This document shows, piece by piece, positions 7,606 to 17,285 of a stretch of DNA of 64,000 bases; positions within the stretch are counted from its first letter, which is position 1; each line of letters starts with the position of its first letter. The translations under genes and the position numbers were made by a program. The DNA comes from DATCLS01 sp035265325 (lineage in GTDB: Bacteria > Actinomycetota > Acidimicrobiia > Acidimicrobiales > VFJN01): positions 1-64,000 of the forward strand of contig DATFOS010000150.1 in NCBI GenBank assembly GCA_035265325.1, read 5' to 3'. The notes under the pieces are model-generated. The model was not told where the DNA came from. It did not search any database and saw nothing but the letters and a program-made list of their open reading frames with translations.

Positions 7606-10600
7606 TCAGGGGCGATCGGACGACCCCTCCTCCCGACTGCGAGCGTCGTCGAGCCCACGCTGGACACCCGCTGTGAAGCTGCTCAGGAAGCCGTAGACGT
7701 CGCTCGCGTCGGCGGGCGAGCCCTCTGGGGCCTCCTCGGCGGTGTCGGACGCGTCCTGCGAGCGGCGTTGGAGGCGCGGTGCCTTGCGGTTCGGCATCTG
7801 GGCGCCGCGGACCCGGCGCGTCAGTCCCCCGGACGTGGTGCCGCCCGCCTCGTCCCGGCCGAACACGTCGCCGCGGCCCCCGGCGGCATCGGCCTCGGAC
7901 CAGAAGTCGTCGTGGGCGTCACCACCACCCCCGCCCGGCGCCCCGCCCGGGGCCCCGGCGTGCGTGGATCCCCCACGGGCGCCGGCGGGCGCTCCAGCCG
8001 GGCCACCGCCCGGTGCGTCGAGCAGCCCGGGCCGCACGGTGATGGTGCCGGGCACGCCGGGCGCCGGCGGCGGGCCGCCCACGGGCGGCGCCATGGGCCC
8101 ACCGGCCGGACGCCCGTAGCCCCGGCCGCCCGTCGGGTACCCGCCGGCCCCGGCTCCACCGCCGGGACCACCGGCCCGGCCGTAGGCGTCGGCGCCCGGG
8201 CCTTCCGGGCCTCCCCACGCACCCGGGCCGCCGCGTCCGGCACCGCCGGCTGGTCCAGCGGCGGCTCCGGCCCCGCCCGGCCCCCGGCCCGCGCCCGGAC
8301 CGGCCGGCTCGGACAGATCGTTCCGCCCCCAGGCGCCGCGGCCGGCATCGACCGGGCCACCCTGGCCGGCCGGGATGCCTGCGGCCGGACCGGCGGGCGA
8401 ACCGGCGCCCCACGCCCCGGGAGGAGGACCGCCGGCGCCGGCGGGATCGTCGAGGGCGGGCGGACCGCTCGAGCCGCCGGGGCGACCGGACCCGCCCGGG
8501 TCCGCTGGGCGACCGGGGCCGATGGGGCCGCCGTCGCGGGCGGTGACGGCGCCGGCGGGCCAGCCGCGACCGTCGTCCGCCGGGCGGTTCGGGTCGCCCT
8601 GGTACGGGCCGGGAGTGCGGCGGACGGCGCCCGTGGTGGGCTCGTCGGCGGGGCCCCTGCCGGGGTCACGGCCCGGCCAGCCCGAGGCGCCCGGACCGGC
8701 GGGGCCGCTGCCCGGGTCACCGCCCGGCCAGCCGGAGCCGCTTTGCCCCGGCGCCCAGTTGCCCGGGGCGCGCGGTGCGGCGGTGTCGGGGCCGTAGCGG
8801 GTGGGGATCGCCGGGGTCGACCCGGTCGGGGCGCCGGCCGGCCCGCGGCCCCACCCCTGGCCGGGACGGGACTGGGCGGGCCCGCCGGATCCTCCGGCGT
8901 CGACGGCGCGATGGCGGCCGCTGGCCGACTGGAGGTTGGCCGTGTGCCGGGAGAGCGAGGCGAGCAGGTCGTCGCTCGGCACGTTGACGACCTGCCCCGG
9001 CTCGCCGTCACCACGGCGGGCGCGCTTGGTGAGGCCGCTGGCCGTTCGGGCGGAGTCCGAACGGACGTTCGGGTTCTCGCCACTGCGCCGGGCCGAGCTC
9101 ACGCTGGCCAGCCCGGCGATGCCGGCCCCGGCGGGGAAGGACGGCAGCCCGTCCTCGGGGCCGGCTGCGCCGGCGTCGCCGCCGCGCTGACCAGGGCCGC
9201 CACTGCCGGCCCCGCCGGTCCCGGGAACGCCGAGGCTGCCGGGCCCGGCGTCGCTGTCGCTGCCCTCGCCGCGATCGGCACCCCGATCGGCGGTGCCGGG
9301 CGTGTCCGTGCCACGCCGAGCACCGCCCAGCAGGGAGGCCCACCCGCCGGAGCCGGCCGGCGCGGCCGTCCCTGCGCCCGCCGGCGAACCGAGCGCCGGC
9401 AGCGGACCGGAGGCGTCGAGCGGGCTCTGCCGCCCGGGCTCACCGGACATCCCGCCGGCCCCGCCGCGGCCGGGGGTGCCGCCGGGAGGCGCCGCGAAGT
9501 ACCAGTCGCCCGGCGACGGCATTCCGGACCGCCCCTCCGGAGGGGAGGGTGATCCGCCGCGGGCGGCGGGGGCGAGGGGTGCGGCGTTCTCCGGCCGGCC
9601 GGTGCGGCCGGCCCCGGTCCCGGACCAGTCGCCGGGACCGGTGGGGGATCCGAGCGTTCCGCCCGGCGTACCGGGGACGCCGCGGCCCCGGTCGGCGCCG
9701 CCGGTGTCGGCGGGCGTCTCGGGGCGACCGGGGGTGCCGGCGCCCGGAACGCCGCCGGGGGTGCCGGTGCGGCCGAACGGGGCGGGGGAGCCCGGTGCGA
9801 CCGGGCTTCCGGCACCCGGGGTGTACGGCGCGCCGTAGTCGCCGCCGTCGGCGAGCCCGGACCGGCGGGGCATGTCGCCGGCCGGGTCGCCGAAAGGCGC
9901 GGCGGGGGCATCGGCGCCGAGGGACGCGGCGGGCGCGAGCGGGGTGCCGTCGGGCGTGCCGCCGTGCGGCAGCGAGCCGGGCCCGCCGGACGGGGTGTCG
10001 CCCCCGCCCGTCGGGGCCGAGGCCGGGGCCGGGGTCGAGGAGGACGGAGCGTCGCCGACGGGGTCGGGAGCGAAGACGCTCGTGCCCTGCGCCGGGCCTG
10101 CGGGGGCCGACGGAAGGGCGAAGGGGGCGTCCGTGTCCCCGTCCGGCTGGCGGGCGGCGGGCGCACGGCCGGCGGCGATGTCCCCGGTGCGCGCCGCGTC
10201 GGCTGCGCCGGCGGCGGCCATGGCGGCGTGCGCGTTGGCCTCGCGCGGGTGGGCCGGGGTGCTGTCGGGGACCGCGTGGTCGGCCGTCAGCAGCGTCGAC
10301 GGCAGCTCGATCGTGGCGGTGACGCCGTGGCCCGGGGTGGGGCCGAGCCGCAGGAGGATGCCGTGGCGGGCGGCGAGGTTGCCGGCCACGTAGTGGCCCA
10401 GGTACTTCGACGGGGCGATCGTGAAGCTCTCACCCCCGGCGAGCCGCCGGTTGGCCTGGTCGAGGTCGTCGGCCGACATGCCGAAGCCGTTGTCGATGAC
10501 CGCGAGCGTGTAGCCGTCGGGGCGGCCGCGCCCCCGGACCTCGACGTCCTGGTCGGGCGGCGAGAACGTCAGGGCGTTCTCGATGAATTCGGCGCAGAGG

Positions 10601-12186
10601 TGGGCGAGGTCGGCGGCGACCGACCCGAGGATCGTGGCCGGCTCGACGTTGCGGATCGTGACCCGCTGGTAGTCCTCCACCTCGCCCAGCGCGGCCCGGA
10701 TGACGTCGGCGAGCCGCACCGGCGCCGCCCACTTGCGGGGCGGCTCGATACCGGCCAGCACCAGCAGCGACTCGGCGTTGCGCCGCATGCGGGTGGCCAG
10801 GTGGTCCAGCCGGAACAGCGACGCGAGCGTGTCGGGGTGCGTCTCGTTGGACTCGAGCTCGGTGATGAAGTCGAGCTGCCGGCCGAGGAGGTTCTGGTTC
10901 CGCCGGCCCAGGTTGACGAAGGAGTCGGCGATGTTCCGCCGGAGGACCGCCTGCTCGACGGCCAGCTCGACCGCGGCGTCCTGCACGGTGTTGAGGGCGG
11001 TGGCGACGTCACCGACCTCGTCCCGGGTGCGCACGGTGATCGGTTGCGTCTCCGGCACCTGGACGTCGTCGCCCAGCGGCGTCTCGAGGATCTGGAAGAC
11101 GACCGACGGCAGCCGGTCGGTCGACATCTCCTTGGCCTGGAGGGTCAGCGCTCGTAGCGGCCGTGTGATCGACCGGGACACCAGCCAGGTCACGACCACC
11201 GCGACCAGCGTCGCCAGCACGGCGAGGATGAGGTAACGCCGCAGGTGTGAGTCGGCTGTCCGTTGGACGATCCGGGCCTCGGCCTGCAGGGTCTCGTCGA
11301 CCTCCTGCCGGAACACCGTGTAGCCGTACCTGCTCGGGTCGGTGCCGGTGGAGGCGGTCAGGATGTCCTCGATCGGGACCGACCCGGTCTCGACGGCCTC
11401 GGCGACCAACTCGGGGAACCGCTGGATGTCGGGATCGGCCAGCAAGTCCTCGGCCAGCGGGGCGTACTGGCCCCGCGACTTGGTCGAGATCAGCACCTCG
11501 TTGGACCGGACCAGCCCGAGCAATCGGGAGATGTCCGTGACCTCGGGCGCCTGGTTCAGCCTGTTGTCGCCGGTGATCGTGACCACCAGCAGGTGCCGGA
11601 CGATCCGGGCGATCAGGTCGGTCTGCCGGGCGGTCAGGTCGATGAGCTCTGCGCCCCTGCGCAGTTCGGTGTCACCGATCGCCGGGGTGACGTGGAGGTT
11701 CGCCCGGAACATGTCGTCCATGACGACCGAGTAGGCGTCGAAGGCGCCGATGGCCTGCTCGACGTTGCCGAAGCCACGCGTGCCGGGCGCCTGGTCCACC
11801 TGCGTGCGGATCGCCTCGATGCCTCCGAGCGCCTCGAGCGCCGGACCGTAGGCGGCCTCGACCTGCCGCCCACCCGCGGCGATGTCCTCGCGGAAGGTGG
11901 CGAGGGCCTCGTCGGTGGCGACCCGCGTCTCGGTCACGTCCTCGACGGGGAGCGCGACGAGGTCGGCGGCGTCGAGGAGGTGGATGGCGGCGGCGTTGCG
12001 CTCGTCCTCGATGAGGCTGAGGACCGACGGCGGGCCGGCCGCCCGCGTGGCGAGGTCGGCCTGGGTGTGCACCTCGTCGGCCGCCGCCATGCTGTCGGCC
12101 ACCTCGAGACCCGTGACCACGACCAGGGCCGCGAGCGGCACCACCAGCGCGCCCGCGAGTTTCATGCGAATGGGAACCCGGCGCAC
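7606..12186 (-). CDS. CvnA-type NIT-HAMP histidine kinase, longest tail (paralog 2)
   Basis: A 1526-residue kinase with the same plan as its neighbours: VRRVPIRMKL start, TM1, NIT-like sensor, TM2 (LILAVLATLVAVVVTWLV), HAMP and a kinase core nearly identical to the other three. The tail of about 890 residues is the longest of the set, made of Gly, Pro, Ala and Asp. It keeps TASGLTKR, SDDLLASLSRHT, GLTRRVRGAQMP and ends in VYGFLSSFTAGVQRGLDDA. I chose GTG 12186 because GGAG lies 7 nt upstream and VRRVPIRMK matches paralog 3; the frame is open further upstream but that sequence does not look like protein. Function is inferred from family. Confidence 0.9.
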   Translation of the reverse strand: MRRVPIRMKLAGALVVPLAALVVVTGLEVADSMAAADEVHTQADLATRAAGPPSVLSLIEDERNAAAIHLLDAADLVALPVEDVTETRVATDEALATFREDIAAGGRQVEAAYGPALEALGGIEAIRTQVDQAPGTRGFGNVEQAIGAFDAYSVVMDDMFRANLHVTPAIGDTELRRGAELIDLTARQTDLIARIVRHLLVVTITGDNRLNQAPEVTDISRLLGLVRSNEVLISTKSRGQYAPLAEDLLADPDIQRFPELVAEAVETGSVPIEDILTASTGTDPSRYGYTVFRQEVDETLQAEARIVQRTADSHLRRYLILAVLATLVAVVVTWLVSRSITRPLRALTLQAKEMSTDRLPSVVFQILETPLGDDVQVPETQPITVRTRDEVGDVATALNTVQDAAVELAVEQAVLRRNIADSFVNLGRRNQNLLGRQLDFITELESNETHPDTLASLFRLDHLATRMRRNAESLLVLAGIEPPRKWAAPVRLADVIRAALGEVEDYQRVTIRNVEPATILGSVAADLAHLCAEFIENALTFSPPDQDVEVRGRGRPDGYTLAVIDNGFGMSADDLDQANRRLAGGESFTIAPSKYLGHYVAGNLAARHGILLRLGPTPGHGVTATIELPSTLLTADHAVPDSTPAHPREANAHAAMAAAGAADAARTGDIAAGRAPAARQPDGDTDAPFALPSAPAGPAQGTSVFAPDPVGDAPSSSTPAPASAPTGGGDTPSGGPGSLPHGGTPDGTPLAPAASLGADAPAAPFGDPAGDMPRRSGLADGGDYGAPYTPGAGSPVAPGSPAPFGRTGTPGGVPGAGTPGRPETPADTGGADRGRGVPGTPGGTLGSPTGPGDWSGTGAGRTGRPENAAPLAPAARGGSPSPPEGRSGMPSPGDWYFAAPPGGTPGRGGAGGMSGEPGRQSPLDASGPLPALGSPAGAGTAAPAGSGGWASLLGGARRGTDTPGTADRGADRGEGSDSDAGPGSLGVPGTGGAGSGGPGQRGGDAGAAGPEDGLPSFPAGAGIAGLASVSSARRSGENPNVRSDSARTASGLTKRARRGDGEPGQVVNVPSDDLLASLSRHTANLQSASGRHRAVDAGGSGGPAQSRPGQGWGRGPAGAPTGSTPAIPTRYGPDTAAPRAPGNWAPGQSGSGWPGGDPGSGPAGPGASGWPGRDPGRGPADEPTTGAVRRTPGPYQGDPNRPADDGRGWPAGAVTARDGGPIGPGRPADPGGSGRPGGSSGPPALDDPAGAGGPPPGAWGAGSPAGPAAGIPAGQGGPVDAGRGAWGRNDLSEPAGPGAGRGPGGAGAAAGPAGGAGRGGPGAWGGPEGPGADAYGRAGGPGGGAGAGGYPTGGRGYGRPAGGPMAPPVGGPPPAPGVPGTITVRPGLLDAPGGGPAGAPAGARGGSTHAGAPGGAPGGGGGDAHDDFWSEADAAGGRGDVFGRDEAGGTTSGGLTRRVRGAQMPNRKAPRLQRRSQDASDTAEEAPEGSPADASDVYGFLSSFTAGVQRGLDDARSREEGSSDRP

Positions 12187-12589
12187 TGAATGTCTCCGTG
12201 ATGAGAAGGGGGAGGCGTCGACGTTGACGGCGTGCCACGGGCGCGCCAGAGCGACCTGGACTAACGGTCCCGGACGCACGGCCGGAGCTCATCCCCAGCG
12301 GCCGACCGTGCGTGGCGATGGCCGCAATCAAGTCGTCATCATCGCGGATGCGGCCGGGGCGCTCCACACCGGTGGACGGCTTTCACATGCTTGTCCATCT
12401 GTCGTCGCCGAGCGCACACAGATCGAACGCCGTTCGGAGTGCCGTGCCTGCGTGCCGGTGGCGTCCGCCCCCGGGGAACTGTGGGTGTGGGGTTCCTGGG
12501 TAGGTCGTGTGCCGGCGACAGGGCGTGGCATGGCCGTGGGGTGGTCGCCCCGGGACGCGTCGCCGCCACGGCCGGCGGTTCGCCGGTGT
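12187..12589. other. 403-bp gap between kinase paralogs 3 and 2
   Basis: No convincing gene is present; the short open frames here have no ribosome sites. The segment 12334-12350 (CGTCATCATCGCG followed by GATG) recurs with one change at 17156-17172 upstream of paralog 3. This may be a shared regulatory word or a relic of the duplication. A separate promoter for paralog 2 is possible. Confidence 0.3.
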
Positions 12590-15500
12590 TCACTGGCCCG
12601 GACCGTGCTCCCGGCCGCCGGCCTCGTCCAGGCCCCGCCGCACGCCGGTCGTGAAGCTCGACAGGAACCCGTAGACGTCGTCGGGGGAGTAGGACGGGGC
12701 GTCGCCGGGCCGGGAGCCGCTGTCGGGCGGGGCGGGCTCGCCCCGACGGATCATCCGTAACGGCTGCGCCGTCGGCAGGTTGGCGCCGCGCACCCGGCGC
12801 GCCAGTCCCCCAGGCGTGGTGCCGGCGGGCGCCACGGGCCCGGTCCCGGCGGGCCCGGTCCCGGGGCCTCCGCCTCCCCCGCCCCCACCGCCGGTCGTCC
12901 CTCCGGCGGCGGCGCCGCCGAGGCTCACGCCGGACGGTGCGCCACCGGGGCCGTACGTCGCCCGGGGCCAGTTCCCTCCTGGCGGTGTGACCGGCGGGAA
13001 CCCGGGCGCGCCGGCGCCGCCGGCACCGCCGGCACCGATCCCACCCGGATCGCCGAATCCAACGAGGTCGCCGGGTCCGCCGGATCCGCTGTGTCCGCCC
13101 ACATCGCCGAGCCGGCCCAGATCGCCGGGCGGGCCCGTTCCTCCGGCTCCACCCGGTTCGTGGCCTCCGAGTACGCCGGGGCCCGCCGAATGGCTGCGTC
13201 GGCCGGCACTACGGAGGCCACCCCGTCCGCCGAGGTCGTCGGGATCGCCGGGATCGCCGGGATCGCCGGGTCCTTGCGGTCCGGCCACATCGGGCGCCGG
13301 GCCGAGGTCGTTGCCGCCTCGGGCGAGGAGACGGCCGGGGTTCCGGGGGTCGTCGTGGAGGCCAACGCTCGATGGGCCGGCGGGCCCGAGTGCCGGGACG
13401 CGGGGGTCGCCGGCCGCCGGGTCGTCGGCGCGGTAGCGGTGCAGGTCCCGGATAGGCCCCGGGATGGCCGTGTCGCCGCCTCCACCCACTCCGGTCGGGT
13501 CGGCGTGGCCGATTTCGCTCCCGCTCCCGTAGCGACCACCTTGGCCAGGGTCGACGCCACGGCCGTACGGGCCGTCCGCGTCGACACCGCTGTACGGGTC
13601 GGCGCTTCGGCTGGCGGGGCCCGCCTGGGCGCCGGCGCGTTCGTACGTGCTGCCCTGGCGGTACGGGTCGCCGGGGTCGGCGTCGCCGCTGCGGTGGTCG
13701 CGTCCTCGGCCCTCGTGGCCGTGGGGGGCGCCGAGGCCGATGCCGGGGCTGCCGACGGCGAACGGCTCGGCGGGGGAGTGGCCGGGGTCGTTGGGGTCGC
13801 TCGCCTCGTGGCCGTAGGGGGAGCCGGCGGCCGCGGCGGCCGGGACGTCGAGCGGTTGGCCGGCGTCGTGGCCGGTGGCAGGGGCGACGGCGTCCCCTGC
13901 GCGGCGGCGGGAGGGGAGGGCTGGGCCGGGCGGCGACCCCGCCGGACGGGAGTCCTCGGGGGCGGGTGGGGGCAGGGCGTCGAGCGACGGGAGGGAGGCG
14001 AGCGCGGCCAGCGTGGCATCGGCCTCGGGGCTGGGCGCCGGGGCCGGCCGTCGCGGCCCGCCGGGGCCGCCGAGACCGCCGGGGCGCGGGCCGGTCCCCG
14101 CACCGATGCGGCGGGGGAGGCGGCCGGGACCACCGGCGCCACCGGGCTGGCCGCCACCGGGGCCGCCGGGCTGGCCGCCACCGGGGCCGCCGACCACGTG
14201 TCCGCCGCCCGGTCCGCCGACGCCACGACCCGCACCCGGCCCACCCGGGCCGCCGCCGGCACCGGAACCGGCTGCACCCGCACCGCCGGCGGCCGGCGCG
14301 TGGGAGGAGGCCGGACGGGCGCCCAGGCCGGCACCCGACCCGCCCGTGTCGGGACCGCCCGCACCGGGACCGCCTCTGTCGGAGCCCCCCAGCGCGGCGC
14401 CCGGGCCCGTACCGCCGTCTGGGCCCGCACCCGCTACGCCAGCGCCGGCGCCGCCCGTACGGGCGCGCAGGTCGGCACCGGCGGCCAGGTCGGCACCGGC
14501 GTCTGGCCCCGCACCCGTTGCGTTCGCGCCGGGGCCACCCGCTCGGGCGCGCAGGTCGGCACCGGCGGCCAGGTCGGCACCGGCGTCTGGGTCTGCGCCC
14601 GTTGCGCTAGCGCCGGGGCCGCCCGCACCCGCGCGCAGGTCCGCACCGGCGGCCGGGGCGGCGGCCAGGCCCGCATCGGCGCCTGGGCCCGCACCCGGCG
14701 CGCCGGTGCCGGCGTCGCCCGCGCGGGCGCCGCCCCCGCCAAGGCCCTGCGCAGGGAGCCCGTTCACGCCGGCACCGAAGCCCGTCGAGAGGCCGCTGTT
14801 GGCGCCGAGGGAGCCGAACGGACCGTTGCGGGCACCGGTGTCGCCAGGCCCCCCGCCGCTGGTGCCGACGGGGCTGCCGGCGCCGGTGGGGCGTCCGTCC
14901 GGGCCGACGGTGCTGGGACCGGTGCCGACGGGGCTGCCGATGCCGGTGGGGTGTCCGTCCGGGCCGACGGTGCTGGGACCGGTGCCGACGGGGCTGCCGG
15001 CGCCGGTGGGGTGTCCGTCCGGGCCGACGGTGCTGGCACCGGTGCCGACGGGGCTGGCGGCGCCGCCGTCGGCGCTGCGCCTGCGCTCACGGGTCGCGGC
15101 GGCGGCCATGCCGCTGCCGGCGAAGGTAACGCCGGCCCCGACCGCGTGGGTGCCGTGGGGGTCGGTGATCGGCTCGCCGGTGGGAGCGTCCGTGGTCAAC
15201 AGCGTGGCGGGCAGCTCGACGGTGGCGGTGACGCCGTTACCGGCGGACTCCGCCAGCTGGACCCGGATGCCGTGTCGCGCCGCCAGGTTCCCCGCCACGT
15301 AGTGGCCGAGGTACTTGGAGGGGGCGATCGTGAAGCTCTCGGTCCCGGCCAGGCGCCGGTTGGCCTGGTCGAGGTCGGTGGGCGACATGCCCAGGCCGCG
15401 GTCGATGATCGCCAGCACGTAGCCGCCGGAGGAGCGGGCCTGGCCGCGGATCTGGACGTCCTGGTCGGGCGGCGAGAACGTCAGGGCGTTCTCCACGAAC

Positions 15501-17086
15501 TCGGCCACGAGGTGCGCCAGGTCGGCGGCGGCGGAGCCCAGCACGGTGGCCGGCTGCACATCGCGGATGGCGACCCGCCGGTAGTCCTCGACCTCGCCGA
15601 GGGCGGCGCGGATGACGTCGGTCAGGCGGACCGGGGCCGCCCACTTGCGGGGCGGGTCGATGCCGGCGAGCACCAGCAGCGACTCGGCGTTGCGCCGCAT
15701 GCGGGTGGCCAGGTGGTCGAGGCGGAACAGCGAGCCGAGCGTGTCGGGGCTGGTCTCGTGGGACTCGAGCTCGGTGATGAAGTCGAGTTGCCGGCCGAGG
15801 AGGTTCTGGTTGCGCCGGCCGAGGTTGACGAACGAGTCGGCGATGTTCCGCCGGAGGACCGCCTGCTCGACGGCCAGCTCGAGCGCCGTGTCCTGCACGG
15901 TGTTGAGGGCGGCCGCCACGTCGCCCACCTCGTCGCGGGTGTGGACCGTGACCGGCACGGTCTCGGGCACCCGCACGTCGTCGCCCAGCGGCGTCTCGAG
16001 GATGTCGAGAACGGCGTCGGGCAGGCGGTGGCCGGCGAGGTCCTTGGCCTGGCGGGTCAGCGACCGCAGCGGCCGGGTGATCGAGCGGGATACCAGCCAG
16101 GTGAGCGTGAGGGCGGTGGCCAGGGTGGCCAAGGCCAGGACGATGAACCAGTTGTCGCGGGAGCTTGCCGCCCGGTTCAGCTCGTCGGCCCGCTCGCCGA
16201 GGGAGTCGGCGATGAGGCTGCGCAGGCCGGTGTAGCCCTCGTCGGCGGGCACGTACACCGTGGCGAGGAAGTTGGGGAGGTCGGTGGTGCCCGTCGCGAT
16301 GGCCGCGTCGACGAGCGCGTCGACGTCCTCGTTGAGCTGGGTGGGGGCGTGCTCAGAGATGATCGGGCCGTACCGGGCGTTGGCGAGCACCAGCGCCTCG
16401 ACGCGGCTGTTGAAGCTCGCCTGGAGCGCGGCCAGCCGCCGGATCTCGTCGGGCTGGTCGATGCCGCCGGTGGACACCGTGGACACCAGCGTCGAGCGGG
16501 ACAGCTCGGCCAGGTCCTCGACCTGGCGGGTCGTGATGTCGACCAGCTCGACCCCGATGCGCATCTCGGGGTCGTCGATCGTCACCGCCACCTCGGAGGT
16601 GGCGTCGAGGAACGGCGTGACCAGCTCGGAGTACCGGCCGAACACGTCGTCGGCCAGCGGGATGTTGGTCAGGTCGTGCGGCTGGTCGCTGCGGTCCACG
16701 TCGGCCCGCAGGGCCTCCAGCCCGGCGACGGCCTCGAGCGCGGGGCCGTACGCGTCGGCGGCGAGGCCCCCGACGTCGCCCACCTCGGCCCGGAACCGCT
16801 CCAGGGCTTCGTCGGTGTTGCGGCGGGCCGTCTCCTGATCGGCGACCGGCAGCGGCACGTCGCCGGCGCTGCCGATGAGGTCGAGGATCGTCCAGGCGCG
16901 CTCGTCCTGGAGCGCGGTCACCACGCCGGCCGGGCCGATGGAGATGCGGGCGAGAGCGGTCTGGCCCTCGATGTCGGCGACGTCGTCGGCGGAATTCCGC
17001 ACCTCGAGGGCCGTCACGGTGGCCAGCGCCAGCAGCGGCACGGCCAGCGCCAGCGCGAGCTTCATGCGAATCGGGACCCGGCGCAC
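12590..17086 (-). CDS. CvnA-type NIT-HAMP histidine kinase with tail repeats (paralog 3)
   Basis: A 1498-residue kinase: VRRVPIRMKL, TM1, NIT-like sensor, TM2 (FIVLALATLATALTLTWLV), HAMP and the shared core (SPDTLGSLFRLDHLATRMRR, ENALTFSPPDQDV, DRGLGM in place of DNGFGM). The tail of about 870 residues includes an in-frame 60-bp and an 84-bp tandem repeat, giving SPVGTGPSTVGPDGHPTGAG-like and DAGADLAAGADLRAR-like units. The TASGL motif is hard to see here, but GLARRVRGANLP and the terminal VYGFLSSFTTGVRRGLDEA remain. GTG 17086 is preceded by AGAGGAGA; the open frame upstream of it reads as non-coding. It follows cvnD by 199 bp. Confidence 0.9.
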   Translation of the reverse strand: MRRVPIRMKLALALAVPLLALATVTALEVRNSADDVADIEGQTALARISIGPAGVVTALQDERAWTILDLIGSAGDVPLPVADQETARRNTDEALERFRAEVGDVGGLAADAYGPALEAVAGLEALRADVDRSDQPHDLTNIPLADDVFGRYSELVTPFLDATSEVAVTIDDPEMRIGVELVDITTRQVEDLAELSRSTLVSTVSTGGIDQPDEIRRLAALQASFNSRVEALVLANARYGPIISEHAPTQLNEDVDALVDAAIATGTTDLPNFLATVYVPADEGYTGLRSLIADSLGERADELNRAASSRDNWFIVLALATLATALTLTWLVSRSITRPLRSLTRQAKDLAGHRLPDAVLDILETPLGDDVRVPETVPVTVHTRDEVGDVAAALNTVQDTALELAVEQAVLRRNIADSFVNLGRRNQNLLGRQLDFITELESHETSPDTLGSLFRLDHLATRMRRNAESLLVLAGIDPPRKWAAPVRLTDVIRAALGEVEDYRRVAIRDVQPATVLGSAAADLAHLVAEFVENALTFSPPDQDVQIRGQARSSGGYVLAIIDRGLGMSPTDLDQANRRLAGTESFTIAPSKYLGHYVAGNLAARHGIRVQLAESAGNGVTATVELPATLLTTDAPTGEPITDPHGTHAVGAGVTFAGSGMAAAATRERRRSADGGAASPVGTGASTVGPDGHPTGAGSPVGTGPSTVGPDGHPTGIGSPVGTGPSTVGPDGRPTGAGSPVGTSGGGPGDTGARNGPFGSLGANSGLSTGFGAGVNGLPAQGLGGGGARAGDAGTGAPGAGPGADAGLAAAPAAGADLRAGAGGPGASATGADPDAGADLAAGADLRARAGGPGANATGAGPDAGADLAAGADLRARTGGAGAGVAGAGPDGGTGPGAALGGSDRGGPGAGGPDTGGSGAGLGARPASSHAPAAGGAGAAGSGAGGGPGGPGAGRGVGGPGGGHVVGGPGGGQPGGPGGGQPGGAGGPGRLPRRIGAGTGPRPGGLGGPGGPRRPAPAPSPEADATLAALASLPSLDALPPPAPEDSRPAGSPPGPALPSRRRAGDAVAPATGHDAGQPLDVPAAAAAGSPYGHEASDPNDPGHSPAEPFAVGSPGIGLGAPHGHEGRGRDHRSGDADPGDPYRQGSTYERAGAQAGPASRSADPYSGVDADGPYGRGVDPGQGGRYGSGSEIGHADPTGVGGGGDTAIPGPIRDLHRYRADDPAAGDPRVPALGPAGPSSVGLHDDPRNPGRLLARGGNDLGPAPDVAGPQGPGDPGDPGDPDDLGGRGGLRSAGRRSHSAGPGVLGGHEPGGAGGTGPPGDLGRLGDVGGHSGSGGPGDLVGFGDPGGIGAGGAGGAGAPGFPPVTPPGGNWPRATYGPGGAPSGVSLGGAAAGGTTGGGGGGGGGPGTGPAGTGPVAPAGTTPGGLARRVRGANLPTAQPLRMIRRGEPAPPDSGSRPGDAPSYSPDDVYGFLSSFTTGVRRGLDEAGGREHGPGQ
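14463..14690 (-). repeat. 84-bp tandem repeat in kinase tail
   Basis: Units begin at 14463, 14547 and 14631, exactly 84 bp apart, sharing GCGCGCAGGTCGGCACCGGC. They are in frame, giving a 28-residue unit with GADLAAGADLRAR. The third copy is diverged. The spacing and frame point to slippage within coding DNA. Confidence 0.8.
14861..15060 (-). repeat. 60-bp tandem repeat in kinase tail
   Basis: Three full 60-bp units (14881-14940, 14941-15000, 15001-15060) plus a 20-bp partial copy in front differ by only a few bases. Each encodes 20 residues containing STVGPDG and SPVGTG. The near-identity suggests recent expansion. Confidence 0.9.
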
Positions 17087-17285
17087 TGGCTCTCCTCTGA
17101 CGCGTCGTTGAATCAGGGCCATGCAGCTACGGAGAGAGGTTCCGTGGGCTCGGTCCGTCATCATCGCGCATGTCCTGGGGCGCGCGTGCACGTGCCGCCG
17201 CCCGAGGCGGCGGACACGCGTCGTTATCCCTGGTCAGCGCCGTGCGGCGCCCGGGCCGGTGGGGCCGGCCGTCAGGAGCGCAGCG

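Noticed and set aside
14463..15060. Regular repeats that might look like a CRISPR array
   Set aside because: Units are contiguous without unique spacers and stay in the kinase reading frame, so they are coding tandem repeats.
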